Assembly (NCBI GenBank): GCA_003665825.1
Contig: QPFY01000011.1
Location: 248,001-312,000, forward strand
Reading direction: 5' to 3'
DNA from: Microbotryum silenes-acaulis
Lineage: Eukaryota > Basidiomycota > Microbotryomycetes > Microbotryales > Microbotryaceae
DNA length: 64,000 bases
Shown here piece by piece: positions 19,907 through 29,871 of this stretch. A model generated the notes under the pieces. The model had not been told where the DNA came from. It saw only the letters and a list, made by a program, of their open reading frames with translations, and ran no database searches. Within the stretch, counting starts at the first letter, position 1; each line of letters starts with the position of its first letter. A program made the position numbers and the translations under genes.

Positions 19907-21661
19907 GATGATGGAAGCGAGTTTGAGGAAGTGGACTTGAGGGTAAGACTTGGTCCGGAGAGATCGGGACGTTCAATGACGTGGTAGGGATGAGGGAGGG
20001 AAGGGAGGAAGGGGAGAGAGGTGAACGGGCGTGGACCTGGCTTCAGTGTCCTTATACTTGGCTGGGTTGGCCCTGCCACACCACGGATTTATCGGTACCA
20101 GTCTGATTCGGCAGCTTCGAGACGGGATGCGCACGAGCATGCGGTCTCTCAGCGCCTCGTCCATGTTTCAGCTGAGCCTATTCGGCCTTGTCTCCTCTCC
20201 TTTCGAGAGGTAAGGCGGTGTCGCTAATTACGACTAAGCCCCTGAATTTTGCGCTGAATTTCTCGGAAGGCCCGTAGCTTTGGCCGATGCTGTTCGACCC
20301 GCGTGCCGCGGTACATCTGATGATGAATTCTTGTCCTCCATTTGAATAGGGTCAGTAATTTTTCTCCAAACCTACGGACGCCCCTGAGCTAAAGCGGTGC
20401 GAACGTCGTGGGACCAGAGGTAAGTGAAACTAGGGGGCTCAGCCGTTGCACCGCCGAGTGCCGAATGCTGCCTCGCTGGGAATCACGATTGACGTCATCC
20501 CCCAAAAACGCAAAAAAGGTGCTCCATCCTCGGGCCCGAAACAAGAGCCGAAACCGAACCGGTGTGCCGAGTCTTGCGCAGTGAGACATGACATGGTGTG
20601 CGCGTCTAGGGATCGGTTCTGAAATAGGTAGGGCCGAGCTACAAAGCACTGGCGTATCGTTTCAAATTCGAAGGCTTCTATATGAAATGAATGCTGTGAT
20701 TCAGCAACGGGTCCGCTTCTTGGGTGCGACCAGGTACCCACACGGGAAAACAGAGGCAGTGCCGTGTAGTTGCGTAGCCAAGAAGGCAGCGAGCCCCGCC
20801 GTGTAAGGTATGCGCCTCTGATGTGCATAAATTACAATCTGTCGTTCTTGACCGCTAGGCTAAAAGCAAGTTGTAACTAGAACTCGGCAGTGGGGCATCC
20901 CCTTTAGGCGTCCCCTTACACAACCCTTGCGGCAAGGTTGCTGGCAGCGAGGCTATAGCGGCGCTAGCTCGCGGCAGCCAGACACAGCCGAAACGCGCCT
21001 CCTGACGCACACGTGGCGCCAAAGCGCGGCTGCTCCCTTCCTCGTCGGTGGGTAGGTCTTCACGCTGTCAATTTACGGTATGTACGTTGTTCGTCGTTTG
21101 AAAAGACGAAACCAACTTGGGTCCTACCTGGGACCAAACTTTTGGTGCTACCAAATAATCCTCGGGATAGGCCAGGACGAACGGCGCGATCGAAAGTGAT
21201 GCCGAACAGGGTGGGATTGCGGTGCTGAGCGACTGAGTCGCCTCAGAATGGCCGAAATCACTCTATTCAAGGCCTGAGCGTTCACGGCCACTACCCGCAT
21301 CGAGATCCGCCAGAAACAGATGACGGCATTGATGTGTCCGCGATTGGCAAAGTGAAACCAGCCGTTGGACAACCCCCTTGTCTCGGTGGCGCTTCTCCTT
21401 GCCCAGCACGCGGTGAATTGGAATTAGTGAGACCCACCACGCTTCATTGATGGATACCGAACTCGGCACCGCCTCAAAAGGGGTACCCTATCACCCAAGC
21501 CGAAACTGCTGTCGGCACAGGTCGCCACTTGGCCATCCAGGAATCAACTGAATCGGAGCAGCCCGAACCTCGCTTCGCTTCCTTCCCACACCACTCTCCA
21601 CCCGCGGTCCTTAATCGTCCCCCAACTGACTTCTCAGCCACCTCACTTCGCCAAATATACC
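19907..21661. other. Divergent intergenic region between the two secreted-protein genes
   Basis: 1.75 kb separate the two start codons. It should hold both promoters. I see no coding frame with support. CCTTGCGGCAAGG near 20928-20940 is a short perfect palindrome. No repeat or transposon end was recognised. Confidence 0.5.
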
Positions 21662-22311
21662 ATGCTTTTCAAGCTCCCTGTCGTCCTCGCCATGGCGCTG
21701 CTCACCCTTGGCGCCTCGGCGAGCGAACGCTTCACCGTCACGTCACTGCGCCGACGCGACCGACCCGGCGATTACCCGCAGGACCGTGGGAGCGTCAAGC
21801 GTCCTCTTGAAGGCGATGAGATCCACCTTGGCAAGCCGTTCGCGTTCCAATTCAACGCTATTTTTGTTGGGGACCTGATCAGCACCGCTGACATCGACAT
21901 CGAACTCGAGATTCCGGGTTTGAATTATACGCACCGAGTAAGCTTCTTTGGGACTCGTTTGGATCGGGGCCTGCGTGAGGTGATCTTACCTCGAGCGCGT
22001 CTGCTCACTACCCTCCCGCCTCACAGTTGGCCAAGAACCTTATGCCTCCGGGCTTCAACAAGCCAATTTTGGAAAACTTTTTCTTCATACATCCTAGGGG
22101 CAGTCGTGTCAACAAGAACACAACCTTGCCCGGTACCGTAAGTCAACTCCAGGACCTCCCCCCTGCGCTCCCGCCCCTCTTGTGCTGACGAGTTCACGAC
22201 TCGCTGCTTTCAAAAAAGATCAACGTTTATGAGCAGCAAGCTGGGACGAAGAAAAACGGCGGCGGCAGGTACTTCCTGAACAAGCAAGTACCAGTCAAGT
22301 TCGTCTTCTGA
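21662..22311 (+). CDS. Small secreted protein B (three exons)
   Basis: The exons are 21662-21937 (276 nt), 22027-22137 (111 nt) and 22219-22311 (93 nt with stop), in phase 0, giving 159 residues. Donors are GTAAGC and GTAAGT; acceptors are CACAG and AAAAAG. The signal peptide is MLFKLPVVLAMALLTLGASA. The mature protein lacks cysteine and has two N-glycosylation sequons (NYT, NTT). Blocks DIDIELEIPG, LAKNLMPPGF and VYEQQ...FLNKQVPVKF resemble gene A, and the first exon is the same length in both. The function is unknown. The hydrophobic/polar alternation suggests a beta-sandwich, which is inference. Confidence 0.75.
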
Positions 22312-23021
22312 GCTCGGTATTATCCCCCCGTTCGGCAACGACCTCGTGACGCTCGTTACCCACCGGGATCGCCCGTTTGGCAACCCCAGTCTCGTAACGT
22401 TCCTCCGTTCTTATCTACTTTATTCTGCACATCTTCGAGCTACGTCTTCCCACGTTATCGCAACGACCCTACCCCGTTCCGTACATCGCGTCTCACGGAC
22501 AACCGTTCCCAACACCTCTGTTCATGATACCTTGGCTGCTTTTTCGGTCTGAAATCTCATCCGCCGATCATCGCGCGTCGTTTACCCCCCCCTTCTTTTT
22601 AAGACCTTGACGACATGCCTTCCAAGACTTGCGTCCAAGCTTCTGTGTTCTGCCTGAGGTCCGCCCGCACCGAGTTTCAGAAGTCTCAAGCGACCGCCCT
22701 GCGAACGTGTTCGAGTACCTCCTGTCCGCGGCGCGTTCGCTTTGAGGCTCGGTCTCGCGTGTGGTGAGCTACTTCGGTCAGGGTCCCGAATGATAAGGCG
22801 GAGACGAGTTTTGCTCCTGCTTCCGGTGGACACAGTTGTCTGTGGGAGTCTAATTAACACGTTTGCTGAGACGAGTCGTGCTCAGGCGACAAGTGAGTCG
22901 GTTTCCTGATTGTCTGATCCCCTCCCGTGACAAAGCTTTCCAATTGACAAAACTATCTTAGAAAAGATGCGAGCGCGGAAGTAAAGCCTTCCGATAGGTG
23001 AGGGTGCACGACGCCGAGAAG
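22312..23021. other. Intergenic, nothing recognised
   Basis: No frame with recognisable domains or splice structure was found. A C-run lies near 22587-22593. Confidence 0.5.
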
Positions 23022-23798
23022 TCAGGACCACAATGTAGAGCGAGTGATGAGAAAGCTACTACGTCGGGCACGAGGCAGTCTCCATCCGCTATTTGTCGAT
23101 CCGACACTTGGGGAGCAACCCAGACGGAAGCCGAAGTCGAAGTGGAAGCTGAAACCGCCGTAGTAGAAGCTGGAGAGGTCGGGTTGAGCGCACCCAGGCC
23201 GGAACTGCGTCGAACGAGCTGTGCGATCGCCATCAAAGGAGAAGGCAGAGTGCGCCGAATTCTTGCTTTCGTTGATCAACCACCTGAGCATCTTTTGGAT
23301 CCAACTCTGCTTCACGATCATGGGTCGACACTTGTCCAGCTCCGCAAGGTTGGGGCTCCCTCCGCAGAATAAAACGCAAACACTGTCAGCGAGTTCCTCG
23401 ACTGACATGGGCAGTACATCGGTGAACGAAGCGATGTTCTGGCTGAAGATGAGGGTGTTTCCGCGCGTAAGGTCTTGTTGAGCTTTGGGATATCCGAAAC
23501 GAGTTAGCTTGTACACGATCTTGTAGGCTCTGGCGCGCGCAGTGACGAAGTGCTTAAGCTGACTCGCGTTGGAGAAGCAATCTCGGACATCAGCTGGGAC
23601 GTGATCCAGTGCGCGAAAAAATCCGTTGTTCAACGACCGAAGAGGCTTAGTCGGTGGCCGTGTGGTAGGGAACAACCGTTTGAGCAGTCTGGACAGAGTG
23701 AGCACTGAAGCGTGTTGTTCGTGGGCCAGTACGCGATCTGATCGATGAAATCGCTCGGTCGATGGAGACGTCGGGGATGGATGTGTGCGCCCCGTCAA
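23022..23798 (-). pseudogene. Helitron-type DUF6570 fragment
   Basis: The conserved part starts at RSLNNGFFRALDHVPADVRD (about 23640) and runs through HFVTARARAYKIVYKL, GNTLIFSQNIASFTDVLP and ELADSVCVLFCGGSPNL to QSWIQKMLRWLINESKNS (about 23240). This spacing is that of DUF6570, the domain that in fungal Helitrons lies just before the Helitron-like N domain of the Rep/Pif1 protein. The sequence following it is unrelated, and no Rep HUH motif or Pif1 helicase follows, so this is a broken Helitron remnant. The N-terminal 50 residues are not recognised. Confidence 0.65.
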
Positions 23799-24540
23799 GC
23801 TGAAAATTCGTAAGTCGGAGGTCCGTCCGTAGTGTAGAGTTGGTTAATTAACCCCCTCCAAATCCGATTCCTCGCGCTTGATTCCGTTTTCAGGCACCCA
23901 TCGTACGTTATGCCCGAAGACTCTCGGAACACACCAGGCAGCAGAAGAGACGGGAACGAGCGTCGGTGAAGTAATCATACCATTCACAACGGTTCTCGGT
24001 CTTGAACTGATCGGATGCTGGCGCAAAATGCGATGTCACTTTACCGGGTTCGGGATGTAGCGGTGGACGTCTGTGCACCGTTTGTTTAGGGTCAGTCGCT
24101 GAGACGTTCTCGCGATTCTTAGCGACTGACTCGTTCAGTCAGGCTCGAAGCACGTCAACAGGTTTTGATGCGTATGCTCTGTGGTCGGAGAAGCAATGAC
24201 GACGTGGCGGAGTCACGGGACTCGCCGCTTGTTGCCTTCTGAAAACATACCCATTTGAACGCAAGCGGATTCCTCCTGGAGTATCCTTCCACGTGGTGCG
24301 CCCGAAAAAGCTCGTTCAGGAGATCCATGCTGAAGTTGATGCTGCTGCGCACGAGCTGCCCAGACTGCATTTGACCCATTTTTCCGGACAGTTCTCATTT
24401 AAACTGTACAACCACATCATCGAGTGTTGACACTGAACTATTGCGTAGGAGCGGACCGGAATACACCTACTGTGCTTGATCGGTGCGGCGGGAGGATCGG
24501 CTGTCGCTAGTGGTGGACGCGAGGCTTAAAGAGCTTCAGG
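23799..24540. other. Intergenic, nothing recognised
   Basis: Short frames only. It may be the decayed remainder of the neighbouring Helitron, but no motif supports that. Confidence 0.4.
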
Positions 24541-24632
24541 GGTCTATCTCGCCCATTCGCCCTGCTACAAGTTGATTGACCTTCGCGATACTCTACCTCA
24601 CAATAGGTCATCTATCAACGACACGTAGCACG
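24541..24632 (+). repeat. Relic of a Copia-1-type LTR end
   Basis: CTCGCCCATTCGCCCTGCTAC, then TTGATTGACCTTCGCGAT, then CACAATAGGTCATCTATC and ACACGTAGC, follow the last third of the Copia-1 LTR with about one difference in six to ten bases. No internal sequence of the element follows. Confidence 0.7.
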
Positions 24633-24838
24633 TGCGAAACTTCATTCATTCGGTACATCAACCCCGAAATTACAACAGAGAGAGAGAGAGGAGGTCGAGT
24701 CACGATGTGCGCGCCCCTGTTCGTGGCTTGTGCGCGCTTGCGTCGGGGGGGATTGGACATTCAACTCGTCAAATTTATTAATTTTATTAAAACTTTAAGT
24801 CTACCCGTTTTCACGGTGTCACGACTTTTTTTTTAGAG

Positions 24839-24945
24839 AAAAGGACAAATTGCCCTCGAAAGATAGCGAAAGGACAAAACTGCCCTCGCTTCTTTTCATG
24901 AGGACAGAACTGCCCTTCTCAAAAGGACAAAAATGCCCTCAGATT
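24839..24945. repeat. Minisatellite AGGACAAAANTGCCCTC
   Basis: Four variants of AGGACARAAMTGCCCT lie in about 105 bp with spacers of about 10-20 bp. They follow a T-run. The repeat is absent from the rest of the window. Confidence 0.75.
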
Positions 24946-25185
24946 CCAGACTTCTGTAATACTTGATATATCAGCTCACAACCAAGAACGTAGCTTTTTG
25001 TAGTCTTTGTGATCAGCGCCGTATACTCAGAATCTTCAGAGATGCCGTGAGAAGTCAGTTATCACGGTCGCAAAGTCAGGGGCCTCATCGATCGTTGACG
25101 CGTCGAGGCGCGCGAGTGTCGCGAATCGACGTTGGCCTCCTTCCGCATTCTCGCCCCGACACCGAAACCACACCGACTTTCGACA

Positions 25186-25697
25186 ATGGAACATCGTTTC
25201 AAGAAGGGCGAAATCTTCTACGAAAAGAAGAAGCTTACGGATGCAGTGTTGAAGTAAATTACTCTTGCCTTAAATCCGCACTACGCGCGTCTCCACTTTG
25301 TATTAGTCGCGCGCGCTATTCGCGTCTTTGTCTCCTCTTCTTCACTTGATTACGAACTCATTGGCTCGTCCCTGCCGCCAACTCGTTCAGCGCATCGCTG
25401 TTCAGTTTCAATATGCAGGCTATCAATATGCCCTCCTTCATCAATTTAAGCTCAACGTTGGTAAGTCTGACACGCGTCGTTGGCACGTCGTTTGCAAGAC
25501 ATGAGGTCACGGATTATGAGGACGATAGTGACTCGACTGCAGTGGCGAAGAAGAAGGTGCCATTATCATTCCGCCATAATTCCCCAGACGTACAGGACGT
25601 CCAATCAGGCGCAGGGTCCGGGGTGCGGACGAGAGGGCCAAGCGCGACACGATCTGTGGCCTCTGCAAAAAGCCCGGACCCAACCGAGTTACATGCG
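25186..25697 (+). pseudogene. Remnant with C-terminal zinc-knuckle motif
   Basis: Two coding-like pieces stand on the plus strand. MEHRFKKGEIFYEKKKLTDA is at 25186-25254. A basic tail with CGLCKKPGPNRVTC, then a stop, is at about 25597-25697. The CX2CX(n)C knuckle at the extreme C-terminus after an Arg-rich stretch is typical of several fungal transposase families of the MULE/SWIM type. The parts between are out of frame. I treat it as a decayed transposon gene with low certainty. Confidence 0.35.
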
Positions 25698-26172
25698 ATA
25701 GATAGATCGACAGCTTGAATCTGAGCATAAGGTGCCAAAAGTGTCAATATAACAAAAAGAGGTGCGGGGAAAGAATGAAACGAGTTATCAGAAAAAAAGA
25801 CCCCAATGCGCGGCGCGTGCGCAAGATTAAATCTAAAAAAATCCAAAACGGGCAATCGGCCCTAGGCGAAATGCACAAGACGAAGAGACGGAGAAAGTGA
25901 ACAAGATCAGAAGAGAGTCATAAGTCTTGCATGATTCTCTAGATGGGATATATGTGTCGTCGCGGATATCACAAAAACGGGGTGGGTGTGAAAGAGTGGC
26001 TTTGATAGCGGGGGTGCATAGCCCTCCATGATGATGCCATGATGGCCATCGAGAGCAACAAAGACCACGCGACGCCCTTGTACACCGGGCACCCTCACGG
26101 ACTGGGCCACGGTAAGGTTAGGCTCAAATGTCTGCGCGTCGCTAAGCTCAACTAAGCCCTCCCTCTGGGAGG

Positions 26173-26219
26173 AGCTTACGAGTTATCGGCGCGCTTGGCC
26201 CAGTTGCCCTCCGAAATTT
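26173..26219 (+). repeat. Left terminal inverted repeat of the DUF6589/RecQ element
   Basis: It is identical to the inverted right end from GAGTTATCGGCG to CCGAAATTT, with three mismatches in the outer seven bases. Confidence 0.75.
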
Positions 26220-26546
26220 CAGGGCCATTTTGGGGCGGTTCTCTGTAACTTGGCAAGTAGACGCATCCATGCAAAAGTGAAGGATACTATTTTTCTTTAT
26301 GCTCTAAAAATGACATACCTCAAGTGGCGAGAGCTTTCATAAGCTGTGGGTGGAGCTGCAGCGATCCAAAGTCTGCGATTTCGGTCGATCGGGCCCCAGA
26401 TGGTCCGAGCGCATCGTGTAATTGGCGCTCTCATCATCGGCGAGCCTGCTCCGTTCGGCTTGATCCCTTTCCGTACGCTTCGCTGTTCTCCTCTTTTGAC
26501 GATGATCCGTCGGTCATGTCAAGCGCGACAATATCTTAAACCAAAA

Positions 26547-27845
26547 ATGACCCGAACAAGCAGACGCCATACCTCATCAACTCGCCAGAACAACCGCCGC
26601 GAGGCGGATCTATTCGCTGAACTTCGTAGCCGCGATCTCTCGCTATGTCAATACCTGTCGTGGTACTTCAGTCCATCCACGCGATTTAAAGGCGTTCAAA
26701 CACACCGACCAAAGCTGTTCAACAGCAACTGGTTCAGCCTCAAGCGTGTACTTGCTCTCATTCTACGACTTGCACGCGAGGATGGCGCAGAGTCACGCAG
26801 CCGAATGACTGGATCGCCGAGCAGGTGGGCAACACTTCGTACTTCTCGGATTGATTCTCCGGATTCAATAAAGCTACTGAATACTTGCCTTATCCGCGTG
26901 CAGGCCGACTCAATCATCATTAAAGAGATGAAGCGAACCAAGTCCGCCTTCGTCGCTAGCCATGACTTGGCTCCCGAAGTCCTCGCATCCGATTACATCG
27001 ACGCCCGGCTCGATGCAATCGCCGAAGACAACCCTTTCATCAGCAGACGGATTCGTAACTTGCTATCACAATGCGGAGACCCCCCACCGGCCGAGCCAAT
27101 CAATTGCGACAAGGACCCAACAGCTTCCACTGATGTCGAGATGGAAGAAGCCACGCAGGAGAGTGGTTCCGATCCAGAGCAAGAACAAGAGCCTGGTCAC
27201 TAAAAAAGGCATATCGAGTTTGTGAGTGTTTCTGACCCTAGCTCGGCTGGGTATCGCAGCGACGGACACCAAAAATCAACACGCTGGCCGCAGGTTTACC
27301 GCAGTGTCATGGGTCAGATCGCATTCGCTTGCAACCAAAGGAACAACGCCATGCAGCATCGCAACGGTCTCATGACTCTCGCATGTGGAGCGAACGACCG
27401 ATTGACAACATTTCTGTACGATTGCGGCTTGACGACATCTCGCTGGGCCACTCCAGGCAGCTGCGAGCTTGACGAAGGCGAATTGAAGGAGATTGGCTCG
27501 AACAAGTACTTCCATGTGACCATTGACAACATTGACGTCACACATCACGTCAAAGATCAGCAATTGGATCGACGAACCGAGCTGCTTCATGGAACTTTTG
27601 GTTACGCCCACATGCAGAACGGAGATATTGCCGGCGCTTACAACCTTCGAGCCTACTCTGCACATCAAGCATCTTTACCGCGAGTCAATCTCCAGCATCT
27701 CCTCCCAACTCCCCAATCCGACTCGTCATTTACAACCGGGATCAAAGCTCAGATATATCGAGCGCTTACTCAACTGGTTCCTCATCTTGGCCTCAGTCTT
27801 CGCGGTCCGGTCCTCGATGCACACCACCCCCTGTCCTCGTCATAG
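26547..27845 (+). pseudogene. DUF6589-like protein, interrupted
   Basis: I chose the ATG at 26547. The N-terminal half contains LCQYLSWYFSPSTRFKGVQT, a helical block and an acidic tail (DVEMEEATQESGSD). A TAA at 27201-27203 follows. The C-terminal half resumes in the same frame with VYRSVMGQIAFACNQRNNAM, GLMTLACGANDRLTTFLYDC and FHVTIDNIDVTHHVKDQQLD. This resembles DUF6589 proteins, a large uncharacterised family repeated many times in basidiomycete genomes and often found next to RecQ-like helicases. The stop could be spliced out (GTGAGT at 27219 to GCCGCAG near 27290 would not remove it), so I regard the copy as broken. Confidence 0.55.
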
Positions 27846-27889
27846 ACGGGCAACTTGACGCGCTCTGGAAAGGACTCCTTAGAGATCAA

Positions 27890-28649
27890 CTCTACTCAAT
27901 CTGCATTGTTGATATGCATTTCAGGAGACTTGACACGCAGCAAACAGGAAGGCAAATCAACACATGTGTACTTCACTCAAACAGGAGGTCAACCGGCACA
28001 TACGATCAGAATGAAGGAGATCGTGTGATTGGGGTCGTCCAACTGCCTGTACAGCTCGCCGTCTCTCCAGGTCTCCTCAGATACCACAACCGCTTTCTTT
28101 CCCTTTCGATTGAGATTGACAGCCTGAAAGAAGCATGTGATTGCGGAAATCAGCACGGATGTCGGTCCAGCAAGCCCAGTCGGCAGAAAAACTCACCTGA
28201 TGATTGCTCAGTGCATTCAGTGGACTGACAACAATGGTGACGGCCCGGCGTTCATAAATGAGATACATTGCTTCGAAAATAACACTTTTGACTGAACCTG
28301 TTGGCGCTGTGACGAACACAGCGTCATATCGATCCCGGTTCCCAAATTGATCGAGTTCGAAAAGTGCAGCAATGGCCTCGATCTGCACAGGCCGGAGGGT
28401 ATAGTCCTCGTCAAGACTTTCGCCCAGAATAACTTTGATCTTCTTGCGTAATTCGCTGGAATCTCGTCGGTCCTCGTGAGTCAAATGTGGCCTCCAGTGA
28501 CCGAGAACGGTTGTCGGTTTGGTTGAATGATTCGGTGCTGGGGTCGTAGGACTGGCCCTTGAAGCTGATCGCAAGGGAGACGGCCTGAACTCAATTGATG
28601 GATGTCGACGGGGCGGTCCCCTAACCGGCCTGGGTGTTTGTATCAACAT
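27890..28649 (-). pseudogene. RecQ-like helicase, N-terminal part
   Basis: The first exon starts at 28649 with a basic, Pro-rich leader. It contains LRPVQIEAIAAL (Q-motif region), VTAPTGSVKSVIFEAM (Walker A, with Val where the second Gly of GSGKS is usual) and TIVVSPLNALSNHQ (motif Ia). After a 69-nt intron (GTGAGT...TTTCAG) come KAVVVSEETW and FILISPEM (motif Ib/Ic region). After another intron the frame stops in sequence shared with the end of the DUF6589 gene on the other strand. DEAH and the whole second RecA domain are missing. The protein cannot be an active helicase. Confidence 0.65.
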
Positions 28650-28963
28650 GGCTCATCATGAGGGGAGGTGCGATGTTGGGTGGAGGAGAGAGAGGATGCG
28701 TGAGGCGCAGTGGGCTTAAGTGACTTGGATCTATGCAGCCTTCGACGCGGACTGGACTACGACTGGTCCGTGCGTCGACCTGCGTCTCGTTCGGAATCAG
28801 CCTAGTTGATTCAAGCCGTTGTAGCGAGATGATCAAGCGTTCCTAGACTTCAAGCTTCGGTGAAGCCTCATCAATAATGATGAAGGATAGACGTACGCAG
28901 ACAGTTTTCAGATAGCACCAATATATGCCATGCTACAGCAGGGGGGGGCACTTTTCAGGGCCA

Positions 28964-29010
28964 AAATTTCGGAGGGCAACTGGGCCAAGCGCGCCGATAA
29001 CTCACAAGCC
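28964..29010 (-). repeat. Right terminal inverted repeat of the DUF6589/RecQ element
   Basis: Inverted partner of 26173-26219. Immediately outside lies GGGAGG, matching the left flank. Confidence 0.75.
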
Positions 29011-29016
29011 GGGAGG

Positions 29017-29495
29017 GGCGGGGCGTCAGCTTATCCCTTGGACGGAACAGATCACCGGTCAGGTGAGCTCACCTCTTCCCTTTCTTCGGTGTGAGGGGGC
29101 AGCCTTCACCTGGAATGAGTCGGCTTGGTAAGGAAAATAGCAAGAGTCGTTCAACAGAGGCAAGACGAAAGTTGTCACACAAGGGAGTAGGGGGTATGTA
29201 CTACCTTGTGAACCACAGCCACAAACCGGCGTGGAAGGGCTGAGAGATCCTGGAAATGGTAACTCCGAGAGAACGAGAGTGAATGAAAGAAAATGATCTT
29301 TCTTGGCGAACCTCCTATCCCAGTCCGATCTAGCGCGCGTCTAACGAAAGAGCTTTGTTTTTGTCTTCCCCACCTTTTAGCCCCGTTTCGTCCTTTCGTC
29401 TTCTAGGGCCATTGATTGGAGTCACGCAAAAGCCGGATGCGAATCCGAATTGCCGAGATCCTCACTCGTGGTGAACTTGGGTGGTACGACCGACC
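29017..29495. other. Intergenic between the element and the gene island
   Basis: No coding frame with support. GCTCACCTCTTCCC-type pyrimidine runs and a TTTTGTCTTCCCCACC tract near 29358 could be promoter sequence for the plus-strand gene that may start at 29496. Confidence 0.4.
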
Positions 29496-29835
29496 ATGCC
29501 CCGCACCCCTCTCCTCCCCGGCATTCCAACCCACGACTCCACTTCGAAGACAGCTCTCGCCTCCTTAATGACCGAATCGCCGAGTTCTCCCAAAGACACG
29601 CAGGTATGCGAACTTCTTGCATTGCATCTTCACATTCGCTTCTCTCGAGATCATTCCCTCCTCCGCTCGTCGATCGCCCTCAATTCATGTTGGAACGCAT
29701 CGAACTCGTTTCTCCTCTGTTCCAGCAGACTCGAGGATAAAGCGACGGCCGTGCGAGCCATGTACGTACTTCGGTCAACGAGGTTCTTCGCCGCGATCTG
29801 GTGCAATCAAATGGGCAAGACACAAGTGAGTCAGC
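29496..29835 (+). CDS. Possible small two-exon gene, unknown
   Basis: ATG at 29496 begins MPRTPLLPGIPTHDSTSK, ending with KDTQ before a GTATGC donor at 29604. A possible second exon after CTCGAG at about 29738 reads DKATAVRAMYVLRSTRFF and AIWCNQMGKTQ before a GTGAGT at 29826. Further exons would overlap the convergent gene at 29872. There is no known domain. Exon composition and splice signals are the only support. Confidence 0.3.
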
Positions 29836-29871
29836 TGTTCTTCACTCAAAGCCCCTCGAGCAAAGGGGTTA

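Larger units (their letters stand above)
26173..29010. mobile_element. Inverted-repeat element with DUF6589-like and RecQ-like genes
   Basis: The ends carry matching inverted repeats of about 46 bp. The left reads AGCTTACGAGTTATCGGCGC inward from 26173, the right (minus strand) GGCTTGTGAGTTATCGGCGC inward from 29010. Both continue identically through GCTTGGCCCAGTTGCCCTCC and GAAATTT. GGGAGG flanks both sides (26167-26172 and 29011-29016) as a possible 6-bp target duplication. Inside are a DUF6589-like gene on the plus strand and a RecQ-like helicase start on the minus strand, facing each other. No known transposase is present. The helicase is truncated, so this copy is probably non-autonomous. 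Confidence 0.6.

Noticed and set aside
24541..24632. Solo LTR with target duplication
   Set aside because: Only the last third of the LTR is present and no flanking duplication was found, so it is called a relic.
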